Shown one piece after another: positions 44,201-53,500 of a stretch of 64,000 bases of DNA (the stretch's first letter is position 1; each line of letters begins with the position of its first letter). A model generated the notes under the pieces. The model ran no database searches. It was not told where the DNA came from and saw nothing but the letters and a program-made list of their open reading frames with translations. The DNA lies in the NCBI GenBank assembly GCA_025057155.1, contig JANWYD010000010.1, forward strand, positions 1-64,000, given 5' to 3'. Source of the DNA: Chloroflexaceae bacterium (GTDB lineage Bacteria > Chloroflexota > Chloroflexia > Chloroflexales > Chloroflexaceae). Position numbers and translations under genes: made by a program.

Positions 44201-44689
44201 ATGCAAGCCGAAGATCGCGCAGCTCTCCGCGAGCTTATCACTACCCATCGCCAGGCCGCCCTGGGAACAGTGGACGCTGGCGCGCCGTTCGTGTCAATGG
44301 TGCTCTACGCCCTGGAATGGCGCGCCGGGGCCGGGCCGGCATTCATTATCCATGTCAGCCGCCTCTCGGCCCATACTCGGCACCTGCGCGCTGACCCTCG
44401 CGCCTCATTGCTGGTGATGCAGCCCGATGTAGGCGCCGGCGATCCCCAGGCGCTCGCTCGCGTTACCATCCAGTGCCAGGCCATGCCCGTGGCCGCCGAT
44501 GACCCGACCTATCCCGCCGCGCGGGCGGCCTATCTGGCGCGCCTCCCCCAGCAGGAGTACCTGTTCAGCTTTCCCGATTTCACCCTCTTCCGCCTTGAAC
44601 CCCAGGCGGCTCGCTACGTCGGCGGTTTTGCCCGGGCCTTTTCCCTGACCGCCGACCAGCTCGCCGAGATTCTGGGAACTGCGTCCTGA
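44201..44689 (+). CDS. HugZ/PNPOx-like flavin-binding split-barrel protein
   Basis: 162 residues with the split-barrel pattern of pyridoxamine-5'-phosphate oxidase-like proteins: AALGTVDAGAPFVSMVLYAL, IIHVSRLSAHTRHLRADPRA, SLLVMQP and QCQAMPVA. The following YLARLPQQEYLFSFPDFTLF and YVGGFARAF are like heme-utilisation HugZ proteins, which bind heme and assist its breakdown. FMN binding or heme binding is likely; the exact substrate is unknown. The ATG at 44201 follows GAGAGGC. It converges on the next gene. Confidence 0.8.
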   Translation: MQAEDRAALRELITTHRQAALGTVDAGAPFVSMVLYALEWRAGAGPAFIIHVSRLSAHTRHLRADPRASLLVMQPDVGAGDPQALARVTIQCQAMPVAADDPTYPAARAAYLARLPQQEYLFSFPDFTLFRLEPQAARYVGGFARAFSLTADQLAEILGTAS

Positions 44690-44733
44690 GGGCGCCTCAC
44701 ACGTAGAGCGCCTGGCACAGGCATGCCGGCGCC

Positions 44734-45720
44734 TCAGCCATGCGGAGGCGCTTCCGCGTCCGTCTCAGAGGGCGTCTCCCACGGGTCGCGCGCCCACTTT
44801 TTGTAGATCGCCAGAATCGCGATACTGAACAGGATGGCCACAATTGCGATCCCCACCTGCAGGGGGCGCTCGGCCGACAGCGCCACCCGCAGCAGAATCG
44901 TGGCCAGCACAAAACTCGCTCCGCGAAACACTTGCTGGTAGGCGTCCGAGAGTTGCAGTGACAGTACCAGGATGAGGATGTCGGCCACAATCATGATCGC
45001 GAACAGCGTCTGGAAGAACGGCGTGGTCGGCGAAAGAGACGGCTGCGTGGCAGCTACCCCTGACAGCGCGGCCCAGGCGTCGCGCACCCACTGGATCAGC
45101 GTGCTGCCCAGCAGTGCTGCGAACACCAGGCTCAAGACGAACGCAATCGCTTTCTTCCGTTCGATGAAGCGCTCCAGTACCGGGCTGGGTGTGCGGAGCG
45201 CCTGCTGGTGCGCCGATGGCCACCCCGCCACCCAGTAAAACACCGATACCAGGCCAAACAGTACTACCCCGCCAACGATGTCGAGACCGAGGCGGATCTG
45301 GGCCTGCAGATCTTCCAGCAGACTGCCGAGATGTTCCAGACTGGCGAGATCCTTGAAACCATTTCGAATAACGATCAGCGAAATGATCTGAAACTGCAAA
45401 GCCATGGCCCGTGTGGTCGACTCGGGTATGGCCAGCACGAGCAACAGCACTTCAAAGATCAGAATGGCGGCGAATGGCGTGTACAGGGCCGCCAGCCAGT
45501 TGCGCCCCACCAGGTTCTCGAGCGGCCCGCCGATGAACCACGCCAGGGCGATCAGGCCCAGATGCAGCAGCAGACCCCAGGCCGCGATCTGCACCATCGC
45601 CTGTTCGGCGGCGTGGCGCCGGTGGGGCGCGGCAATCCAATCGTAGCCTCGAGCCAGTAGCGCGACCGGCGAAAACCGTCGCTCAGACGCTGCCACCGGC
45701 GAGGTCAACGGTCGCCCCAT
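44734..45720 (-). CDS. Integral membrane protein of unknown function
   Basis: 328 residues with about seven membrane helices (WGLLLHLGLIALAWFIGG, YTPFAAILIFEVLLLVLAIP, VVLFGLVSVFYWVAGW, FVLSLVFAALLGSTLIQWVR, ADILILVLSLQLSDAY, VGIAIVAILFSIAILAIYKK). An amphipathic region between helices (NGFKDLASLEHLGSLLEDLQ) may face the cytoplasm. I do not recognise a family. The ATG at 45720 is chosen over an earlier in-frame start. Transcribed alone. Confidence 0.65.
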   Translation of the reverse strand: MGRPLTSPVAASERRFSPVALLARGYDWIAAPHRRHAAEQAMVQIAAWGLLLHLGLIALAWFIGGPLENLVGRNWLAALYTPFAAILIFEVLLLVLAIPESTTRAMALQFQIISLIVIRNGFKDLASLEHLGSLLEDLQAQIRLGLDIVGGVVLFGLVSVFYWVAGWPSAHQQALRTPSPVLERFIERKKAIAFVLSLVFAALLGSTLIQWVRDAWAALSGVAATQPSLSPTTPFFQTLFAIMIVADILILVLSLQLSDAYQQVFRGASFVLATILLRVALSAERPLQVGIAIVAILFSIAILAIYKKWARDPWETPSETDAEAPPHG

Positions 45721-45887
45721 AGTCAACCCCCTTCGCATGCGGTGAATGATCGCTCGCTGCACGAATGGAGCCTCGCAGCCCGTCTTCAGCGTACCAGAGC
45801 GTTCAGGCAGCGTCAACTATCCGCACTATGCCGATCTCGTGCGGATGCGTCGCCCTTGCTCTACGATGTCCGCAATCGGTGATGACA

Positions 45888-47090
45888 CTAGGGGCCAGAG
45901 GTGACGGGAGGGGTCGCTTCTCCGATGGGCCAGCCAGCAGGGCCCGCACCGGATACCAGGAGCGCCAGACCCTGGGCATCGGGTGGAACGTCAAACAGGA
46001 GCGGGACGCTACGCATACCGCTATGAGGAGCAAACTCGTCTTCGAGAGCCAGATCGCCGCGCCGGGCGCGCTCATAGAGCGCCAGGTAGGCGCTTGAGGC
46101 CCCTGGAACCGGCGTGTACGCCCGTCCGCTGGCATCGCGCACCAGGAACAGATCGGGCGGCAGGCGTCGCGGCTGCGGCTGGTTGTTGCTGACGGCCACA
46201 ACGGCCAGCACGAACCGGCCTGAGGGGCGCAGGTCGCCGATCGCGCCGTCGAGAGTGACGGCATAGTCAGGCCGCAGCAGAGTGATACTCCAGCCATCGT
46301 GATCCACGACCGTGCCCAGGGGTAGGGACGCTGGCGCAGGCGGAATCGTGGGAGGCGCGGCGAGGGTCGGTGCGGGAAGCGCCGCTGGCTCGCCGGGTGT
46401 GGGACCGGGCAGTGGTGGCGTGACCTGGAGCGGCGTTCGATCAGGGCCGGCGGTCGAGCGGGGAGAGGGCGCGGCCAGCGCTCCTGCGGCGCCGCTCGGA
46501 ACCGCGGTGTTGGGCGCGTCTCGCGCGTTGCCCGGCATCGTTGGCGCTGCGGGAGGGTTGGCCGCCTGCCGGCCGTCGAGCAGCGCGCGCCCGATGACGA
46601 CGCCCAGGAGTAGCAGCAATATCAGGATGACCCCGCTCATCAACGCATCGAGGAGGGGAAACGAGCTTCGCGTCCGCTCCTCCTCCGCCGGTTCAGGCGG
46701 CGCGGCTGCTGTGCCAGCGGCCCGCCTCGCCGTAACCGGCGTCTCCTCGGACGTGGGGTGCGGCGGAGATGGCAGACTCGTTGGCGAGATCGCGGCAGTT
46801 GCGCCTGACCGGCCGTTCTGCTCCGTCAGGCGTTGCAATGCGTTCCGGGCGTAGACGTTCTCCGGATCGAGGGCCAGAACGCGCTCAAGGGCCATCCGCC
46901 GTTCATCGGGCGAGGTCGCAACGGCTGCCAGACCGAGCCAGGGACGCGCATCCCGGGGATATTCGCGGGTCAGGGCGTTGAAGAGGGTACGGGCGCTGCC
47001 CGTGTTGCCACCCTGAGCCAGATCGCTGGCCAGCGCAAGCAACTTGTCGAGGTCTGGCCTGGGAGGGGAGGGCTGGCTCACGAGGTGCAC
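45888..47090 (-). CDS. TPR-transmembrane-beta domain protein
   Basis: 400 residues in four parts: a TPR-like module (LALASDLAQGGNTGSARTLF, RRMALERVLALDPENVYARN), a Pro/Ser/Ala linker, one membrane helix (LMSGVILILLLLLGVVIG) and, after a second low-complexity linker, an extracellular beta domain (GWSITLLRPDYAVTLDGAIG, RFVLAVVAVSNNQPQPRRLP) resembling DUF4352-type modules. The same arrangement is found in the gene upstream (47181-48602). The start is uncertain: GTG 47090 or GTG 47081. A role in sensing or scaffolding across the membrane is only a guess. Confidence 0.65.
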   Translation of the reverse strand: MHLVSQPSPPRPDLDKLLALASDLAQGGNTGSARTLFNALTREYPRDARPWLGLAAVATSPDERRMALERVLALDPENVYARNALQRLTEQNGRSGATAAISPTSLPSPPHPTSEETPVTARRAAGTAAAPPEPAEEERTRSSFPLLDALMSGVILILLLLLGVVIGRALLDGRQAANPPAAPTMPGNARDAPNTAVPSGAAGALAAPSPRSTAGPDRTPLQVTPPLPGPTPGEPAALPAPTLAAPPTIPPAPASLPLGTVVDHDGWSITLLRPDYAVTLDGAIGDLRPSGRFVLAVVAVSNNQPQPRRLPPDLFLVRDASGRAYTPVPGASSAYLALYERARRGDLALEDEFAPHSGMRSVPLLFDVPPDAQGLALLVSGAGPAGWPIGEATPPVTSGP

Positions 47091-47180
47091 CCTGGCTTGT
47101 CAATCCGTTTGTTCCCTTGCTCGACACCTCCATGCCTCCGCGATTCGATGGTGTGGAGGTGTGGAGGTGTGGAGCGATGG

Positions 47181-48602
47181 TCAGACGCTTCGCAGGACGA
47201 GCCAGCCCTGGCCGGGATTGCTCCGGGCGAAGAAGATCAGATCGGTGGCATCGGGCGCCACATCGAAGACGATCGCCACGCTCCGCGTCAGGCCATCGGG
47301 CGGCAGTGGCTGGGTATGGGCCAGATCGGCGTTCACTCCAGGCACGACGTAGGCGGCCGAGACTTCAGGGCGCGCCTCCCAGACGCGGCCCTGCGCGTCT
47401 TTAAGCACAAAGAAGCTGCTGGGTACAGGCTGCACGGTTCCGGTGTTATTCACGACGAAGGCCAGAACGACCACGAAACGGCCGTTCTTAGGAGCGTACT
47501 GACCGAGATTGCCCACGATGGAGGCCGCAAAGGTCGGCTGGTTGAAGTCGTACAGCCATCCCTGGCTCTGCAGCGGCGTATTGGCAGGCACAAGCGCTGG
47601 ACTGGCCCCGCTGACATCGGCTGGTGGAGCGGCTGTCGGAGCGGGGGCCGTAGTCTCGCCAGCAGGAGGACCCGCGGTGGTAGGCGCGGGCCGCGCGCCG
47701 GGCGCCCCTTCGGTCGTGGGAGCCCCCTGTGTCCCCGGCGTGGCCTCCGCCCCTGGCGTGGTCTCCGTCCCTGGCGCGCCTGGCGCGACGGGTGAGGCTT
47801 CTGCTCCGGCGGTTGCCTGCGGGACGCCGCCGGGGAAGGCGCCGATAGTGGGCGCCGGGCCAGCCTGGGCCGTCTGCGCTGCGGCAGTCTGAGCGTTGCC
47901 CGTGACGGCCGCCTGACCGCCGCCGAGAAGATCGGGGAAGAGGAAGGCAATCAGCAAGCCGATCAAGCCAAGACCGACAAGGAAAATCAGCAAGGCCAGC
48001 AGAGGGCTGATCCCGCTACGCGCTGGCTCAAGTTCGTCTTCTTCCACGTAGCGCGCTGAACGTTGAGCTGAGCGCCTGGATGCCTGTCGGCTGCCGACAG
48101 GCTGGCGGGCGCCCGTGGCGGCGCTCGCTGCGGCAGCCCCCGTCGCGGTGGCTGTGCGCTCCTCAGCCGCGGCTGCGCTCTCGACCCGCCGCACCGGGCC
48201 GGAAGTGTCGGCGGCGATGGCTTCGGAAAGGCTGTCAAGCTCGGCGAAGGCGTCGTCTTCGTACTCGTAGGCGGCGCTCGCCGCTGCGGCGGGCGTTGCA
48301 TCTGCGACTGGAGGGGCGGGCGCCGGCTCAACCGGGGCGGATGGGGCAGGCGTGGCAGGATGCACGCCAAGGGCCTTCAATCCCTTGATAGCCATTTCGT
48401 TGTCTGGATCCAGCTCCAGCACCCGCTCCAGCGCGGCCTGGCGCTCTTCGCGGTTCTCGGCGACGCCGGCCAGCCACAGCCAGCCCTGTACATTCGTAGG
48501 CTCCTGACGGGTCAGCAGGCGAAAGAGTTGACGCGCTTCCTCTTTCTTGTTATCGCGTGCGGCTTCGATGCCCAGTTGCAGGATGCTGTCTGGCTCCGCC
48601 AT
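47181..48602 (-). CDS. TPR-transmembrane-beta domain protein (paralogue)
   Basis: 473 residues with a well-supported start (ATG 48602, AGGAAGGA site). Order: TPR-like module (LQLGIEAARDNKKEEARQLF, GWLWLAGVAENREERQAALE), an Ala/Glu-rich linker, one membrane helix (LLALLIFLVGLGLIGLLIAF), a Pro/Thr/Gly repeat linker and an extracellular beta domain (WLYDFNQPTFAASIVGNLGQ, RFVVVLAFVVNNTGTVQPVP). It is a divergent copy of the 45888-47090 protein and shares the TPR module with the 83-residue protein at 16603. A near-consensus promoter lies 68 bp upstream. The gap to the next gene contains three TGTGGAGG units. Confidence 0.72.
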   Translation of the reverse strand: MAEPDSILQLGIEAARDNKKEEARQLFRLLTRQEPTNVQGWLWLAGVAENREERQAALERVLELDPDNEMAIKGLKALGVHPATPAPSAPVEPAPAPPVADATPAAAASAAYEYEDDAFAELDSLSEAIAADTSGPVRRVESAAAAEERTATATGAAAASAATGARQPVGSRQASRRSAQRSARYVEEDELEPARSGISPLLALLIFLVGLGLIGLLIAFLFPDLLGGGQAAVTGNAQTAAAQTAQAGPAPTIGAFPGGVPQATAGAEASPVAPGAPGTETTPGAEATPGTQGAPTTEGAPGARPAPTTAGPPAGETTAPAPTAAPPADVSGASPALVPANTPLQSQGWLYDFNQPTFAASIVGNLGQYAPKNGRFVVVLAFVVNNTGTVQPVPSSFFVLKDAQGRVWEARPEVSAAYVVPGVNADLAHTQPLPPDGLTRSVAIVFDVAPDATDLIFFARSNPGQGWLVLRSV

Positions 48603-48669
48603 GCCCGATCCTTCCTCATTAAAACACGATTTCGGTATTGCCCGGCAATCTGCCCTCCATCTCGCGGTT

Positions 48670-48698
48670 ATTCTAGCACACGTAGTGTCAAGGGTCAA
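48670..48698 (-). promoter_or_regulatory. Sigma-70 promoter of the TPR-TM operon
   Basis: On the minus strand TTGACC (48693-48698) and TAGAAT (48670-48675) with a 17-bp spacer, upstream of ATG 48602. Confidence 0.6.
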
Positions 48699-48773
48699 CA
48701 ATCGTTGTGAATAACGCCGCGCTGTTACGGCGTATATGGCCCGTGCGCCGCGAAAAAGTGCAAAGAGTTTTCT

Positions 48774-49136
48774 CTACCATGGCGTTTCGGAAGGCGCCGC
48801 GCTCGAACGCGGCGCCGCGCCTCGGCGGGAAGCGCGCCGACCCGGCAGATCGCAGGCGCGCCGCCAGTTGTTCACCGTGCCTACACTGACGCCGAGTCGC
48901 TCCGCAATCACCCGCAACGGTAGCCGTTCCTCCAGATAGAGACGCGCCAGCGCCTCGCGGGGTATCTCTCGCCGCTCAAAGCGTCCCGAGCGCGTCACAA
49001 CGCCGCACTCCCGCAGCCGTCGCCCGATGGTCGGCGCGCTGCACCCTAGTTGCCGCGCCAGTGTCGCCATGCTCAACCCTTCCTCCAGATACAGCCGCCG
49101 CAGTTCACCGCAAGAGATTGGCAGTTGCTTTTTCAT
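48774..49136 (-). CDS. Small double helix-turn-helix protein
   Basis: 120 residues from the ATG at 49136. Two tandem, homologous helix-turn-helix units: LRRLYLEEGLSMATLARQLG with CSAPTIGRRLRECG, and LARLYLEERLPLRVIAERLG with VSVGTVNNWRRACDL. A basic tail follows. The duplication would suit reading two adjacent half-sites, as in some resolvase/transposase-type binding domains; no catalytic domain is present. The frame is open to 49331 upstream, so a longer form with a basic GRPANGKPQ region is possible. Confidence 0.6.
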   Translation of the reverse strand: MKKQLPISCGELRRLYLEEGLSMATLARQLGCSAPTIGRRLRECGVVTRSGRFERREIPREALARLYLEERLPLRVIAERLGVSVGTVNNWRRACDLPGRRASRRGAAPRSSAAPSETPW

Positions 49137-49599
49137 ATCGGCGCCTTGTCTATATGTGGCGTTGACAGGATGCTTCCCACGCGCCTGCGGTTGCGGCTTG
49201 CCGTTGGCAGGGCGCCCCGTCCTCAAAGGTCCGCAGACCTCCCGCGCCCGGGTTCCATAAGGTGCGATGACCGTGATGCGGCGTGCCGCGCTTCTCTTAC
49301 CGTCCAAATTTACACGAAAACGGATAATCATGTCGGAAGAAAAAGCACGTCTCCTGACGTGCTCATCGGCGCCTCAGAGATCCCTGGGTGCCGAAGGTAG
49401 GGGTAGACGGAATGTGCAGAGGGGTTCCTGGGAGGAAGCTGGCTTCCTGACCGCGCTTCTTCGGTGTGCAGGGGCGCAGGTTGCCCGCATCATCCGATGT
49501 TGTCTCAGAAGGGGGCCTGGGAGAGTCTTGCCCTCCCAAACCCTGCCGACTATATCAGGGATATAGAGGAACCATCCCCTCCGTCTGTTTCAGGTTGAG
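49137..49599. other. Intergenic region between two small regulators
   Basis: Unless the HTH protein uses the longer start, nothing convincing is coded here. A GGGAGAGTC/GCCCTCCC hairpin lies near 49518. Confidence 0.35.
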
Positions 49600-49620
49600 T
49601 TTAACACGTTAACGTGTAAA
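49600..49620. promoter_or_regulatory. ACACGTTAACGTGT palindrome
   Basis: A perfect 14-bp palindrome (49604-49617) extended by TTTA/AAA, ending 3 bp beyond the stop of the XRE gene. Its half-site TAACGTGT recurs upstream of the same gene (50024-50031), so it is a candidate operator; a terminator role is less likely because there is no loop. Confidence 0.5.
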
Positions 49621-49622
49621 TG

Positions 49623-49940
49623 TCAAGCCCCAACTGGTGCAGCACCGTCTGCGCTTGTTGTGTTCTCGTTGCTGCTCTCGCTCTCCTCTTCGTTTTCTGC
49701 CTGATACACGAAGCCGGCCCGTTCGGCCACCATTGAGAGGGTTTTCTGGGTGGAGCGATGGGGGCGATGGACGCCGGTCTCCCATTCGCTGATCGTTTGC
49801 TGTCGGACCTCCAGTTCATCAGCCATCTGTTGCTGGGTCATCCCCATGTATTCGCGCAGGGCGCGGATGCGCCGGGCATCCCATTCATGGCGCGTCCGGC
49901 GGCGCTGTTTTGCGGGCGGTTGCTTCCTTTCTTCACTCAT
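49623..49940 (-). CDS. XRE-family transcriptional regulator
   Basis: 105 residues: a basic leader, a Cro/C1-type helix-turn-helix (RIRALREYMGMTQQQMADEL, VRQQTISEWETGVHRPHRST) and an acidic Glu/Ser/Asn-rich tail. The ATG at 49940 has a GGAG site. Matching half-sites TAACGTGT flank the gene on both sides, which suggests autoregulation. The acidic tail could mediate regulated degradation or protein contact; inferred. No toxin or other obvious partner is adjacent. Confidence 0.8.
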   Translation of the reverse strand: MSEERKQPPAKQRRRTRHEWDARRIRALREYMGMTQQQMADELEVRQQTISEWETGVHRPHRSTQKTLSMVAERAGFVYQAENEEESESSNENTTSADGAAPVGA

Positions 49941-50012
49941 TGGATTCTCCTCGCGTCCTGCTCGCGCCGCTGGCAGTTCCACTTGCGGTGTGCGGCGCTC
50001 GTGCGGTTGTGC

Positions 50013-50032
50013 TAACGTCATGATAACGTGTT
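50013..50032. promoter_or_regulatory. Direct repeat TAACGT-N5-TAACGT, candidate operator
   Basis: Two TAACGT copies spaced 11 bp apart, start to start (50013 and 50024), 73 bp upstream of the XRE start. The second extends to TAACGTGTT like the palindrome at 49600-49620. Confidence 0.45.
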
Positions 50033-50534
50033 CCCATCCCTTCTGTCTGAAGGTTTTGCTTTGCTGGCAGAGGCTTTTGTCCGGCTCTATGCCCGCGGGC
50101 GGTCACACCGTGCGTTGCCAGGGACGGAGCGCCCCCAAAACGGCGCCTGTCTTACCCAATATAGACGAAAAAAATGTCTCTGAGTCACCCGCAACATAGC
50201 CGGTTGGAGGGGGAATTTCAAGGTTCCTTGCAGCCCTGGTCGGGAAAGGCTCTGGGAAGGCGAAGCCCTCCCGGACACGCTCCGCCCCTTCTGTTGTGGT
50301 GTAGCGCCGCCATATGGAAACCCGACATAATATGAAAAGGGAGGAGGCGAGGGAGCAAAGATCTCCTGCCTCCTCCCTCGGTTATAAGGGAAGGTGTGAC
50401 AAGACCGCGCCCTCCCGGCTATGCCGGTGAGGGCCAGGCTTTCCCGATCTGCTCGTTTGCTAACGGCAGGGGCGGAAAGTTGCCTCCTTCCGCCCCTCTT
50501 CCTCAGGCGTGGTGCCGCGCGGCGAAACCTCGCG
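50033..50534. other. Gene-free stretch downstream of mcr
   Basis: Holds a GGGAAGG-cgaa-GCCCTCCC hairpin (about 50254) and a longer GGAGGCGAGGGAG/CTCCTGCCTCC inverted region (50340-50385) that could terminate mcr. No gene seen. Confidence 0.4.
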
Positions 50535-53500
50535 TCACACGGTGATCGCCCGCCCGCGGTGAATGCGGCCCGCGTAGCGCGTATCCTCCTCCGGCGGCAG
50601 CGGGGCGGTGGTGAGCAGCACCGCGTCAACGAAGCGCTCAAGCTCCTGCTGCCGCTCGCGGTCGCTCCGCGGTTCCTCGGCCCGCGCCTGCCGCGTCAGG
50701 TCTACCTGGTTCACCAGGATGCGGTGCACCGTTCGTTCGCTCTCGACGCCGATGGTGGCGGTGAAGGCGTGCATGGTCGTTTTAACGAAGTTCGCCAGGG
50801 CGAACTGTTCGGTGCTGGAGTTGGCCGTGGTTTCGGGGGTCACCAGCACCAGGGCGACGCCGTCAATCAGGCTGGCCTTGCGGGCGACGCGGAAGTGGTG
50901 GGTGAGTTGCTGTTCGCACAGTTCGGCGAAGCCCTGCTCGCTGAGCACCGTGCTCCAGTCACTGTCAGCCCGGCCCACCAGCGGCACGGAAGGCAGATCG
51001 CGGAAGGGCGTGCAAACGATCGGCCCCGGTCGCCCATACTGAGCCATGGCGCGATCCATGGCCCCTTCCAGATCGCTCCCGGCGACGATCAATCCCACAC
51101 GGCCGGCTTCGGCATGGTCGTTCAACCGGTCGGTCAGGCGCTTGCCGCCAGCCTCGGTCTCGGTGATCAGCACCACCTGCCGGACGCCGTGGCGCTCCAG
51201 GTAGGCCCGCGCAAGCAACTCCAGGTGCTCTTCCAGGTGTTCGCCGATCAGGTAGACCGTCGCGCCGACCAGCCGGGCCAGGCGCTCGGCGGGCGGCTGG
51301 CCGAACAGTTCGCCGCCAGTGGGAGTGCGCTCGTAGCGCAGACCGCCCGAGGGGTGGAAGGTTTCGCCGCTGACGTTGCGGTCGGCCAGATAGTACACCG
51401 TCGCCATCGCCACGTCGAACTCGGTGGGCATGCGCTGGAGGTAGAGCATGCTCATGATCCCGTCGCGCACCTTGCGCGCCTCACGCTCGATCTGGGCGCG
51501 GGCGAAGAAGGGTTCGGGCGGGGCTGCCCCGTTCATCACCGCTTCCACCAGCGAGGTGACGCCGGGCATGTCCGCCCTGGCGCCCGTCCGGCTCTCGCCG
51601 CCGGCGCCGACCGCTGCCAGGCGCTCCTGCTCAACACCCAGATAGCCTCCGGTGCGCAGGCGGGTCAACAGTTTTTCGGCAATGTTCCGGTTCATCAGGT
51701 AGGTGCTGGACGAAGCGCCAGGGTCGCCTTCTTTCGCAATTGTCCGGGCCAGTTCTCGCAGGCGCGCCGGCACATCCGCGCCTTCGAGGGCGCGCACGCT
51801 GTTGCTGCTCAGGTAAGGCAGCAACTCGACCACCGGCAGGCCGCTCTCCCGGTGGGTCTCAATCAGCGCGGCGTAGAGGTCGTTGATACGCCGGTTTTCC
51901 AGGATCAGCCGCGCCCGGCGCATGAACAGGCCCGGCCGCTCGCCGGTGCCGCGCAGACGGTCGCCCTCCACCGGCCCCGGCGCCAGGGCGTTGATCTGCA
52001 CCTCCGGGCCGAGGAAGCGCGCCATCACTTCGGCCATGGCCCGCTGGCCCGCCTTGCTCACCGCATAGTCGGCGCGATTGGGGTAGGCGATGGCGACGTA
52101 CTTCTCGCCGCCGAAGTACGAGGAGACATTCAGAATGTAGCCGCTGCCCTGCTTCTTCATCAATGGCGCGATCTTGCGGATCAGCGAGTAGTTGCTGATC
52201 AAGTTGGCATTGAGGGTGTGGCGCCAGCCTTCGAGGGGCATGTCCAGCACCATTTCTTCTTCGCCAGCGATGCCCGCGTTGTTCAGCAGGTAGTCAATTT
52301 GCCCGAAGACGGCGATGGTGCGCTCGACCAGGGCCACCAGTTGCTCCTCCTCGGCCACGTCGCAGTCGGGGTAGATCTGTACGCGCGAGGAGGCGTCATT
52401 GTAGCCCACTTCTTCAAGCTCGTGGACGATTGACTTGCGCATCTGTTCGAGCTTGGCTCGGTCGCGAGCGGCCAGCATCACCCGCGCTCCGCTCAGGGCC
52501 AGCAGGCGCCCCACCTGGCCGCCGATGCCGGCGCTCCCGCCGGTAATCAGCGCCACCTTGCCGAGGTGCAGGCCGATCAGGCTCTCGGCCCAGCCAAAGG
52601 AAGGCCGCCGCGCTCCGGTGGCCGCAACGATCTGCTCGGGCAGGTACAGGTTGACCTCGCTGATCTTGCGGTCGCTGAGCAGCAACTGGGCAATCGCCGC
52701 GCAGGCGAAATCCAGCCCCTCTTCTTCGGTGTTGACGTAGCGCACCAACTGGTTGGCCCATACCGGAGGCAGCAGCCGCGCCTGGACATCGGGCGCGGCC
52801 CGCTGGTAGTCCACCTCGGCTTCGTGGCGCCAGATGCGCACCAGTTGTTCGACCCCCGCCCGCAGGATGTCGCTAAAGACGTTGCCCGCGCGGTCGTCGC
52901 CGTTGCTGAGGAAGATCACCCGCGGCGGGTAGGCCGCGCCGCCGGGCGTGACGCTGACGCTCTGCCAGTGGCGCGAGAGCTGAGAGGCCAGAGCCACCAG
53001 CCCGGCCAGTTCTTCCTCCAGGAAGGCCCGGGCAGCTTCGTCTGGCGCGTCGCACACTGACGTCCCGCGGCTGGCGCTGGTGGCCGGAAGGATTACCGCG
53101 CTGTGAGGGCCGCCGGTGTTGTCATGCATCCACGTCAGCGCCTCGCGGACGCTCTCCGGCTCGTTGGGGTTGAGGTAGAGCGCCACGGGGGGCGTGTAGT
53201 TGGCCCCCGCGAAGCGACGGCTCTCTTCGAGGATCTGTTCAAGCTGGGCAATCGTAGCCTGCGAACGGAAACCGAGCACCACGTCGGCCCCGCAGGAGCG
53301 CAGCGCGCCGGTCAGGGCCATGGCGTCTTCGATCTGGTCGCCTGCGCAGACCAGGATCACCCGTCCGCTGCCGTCCACTGCGCGGAGACTGGGCCGGGCC
53401 GTGAAAGTGGTTCGGCTCTCCTCCACCACCTCCATGCCATTGGTGACCTCGATCGCCTCGCCGTTCAGCGCCGCAGCTTCGTCGGAGCCAAGGAAGACGC

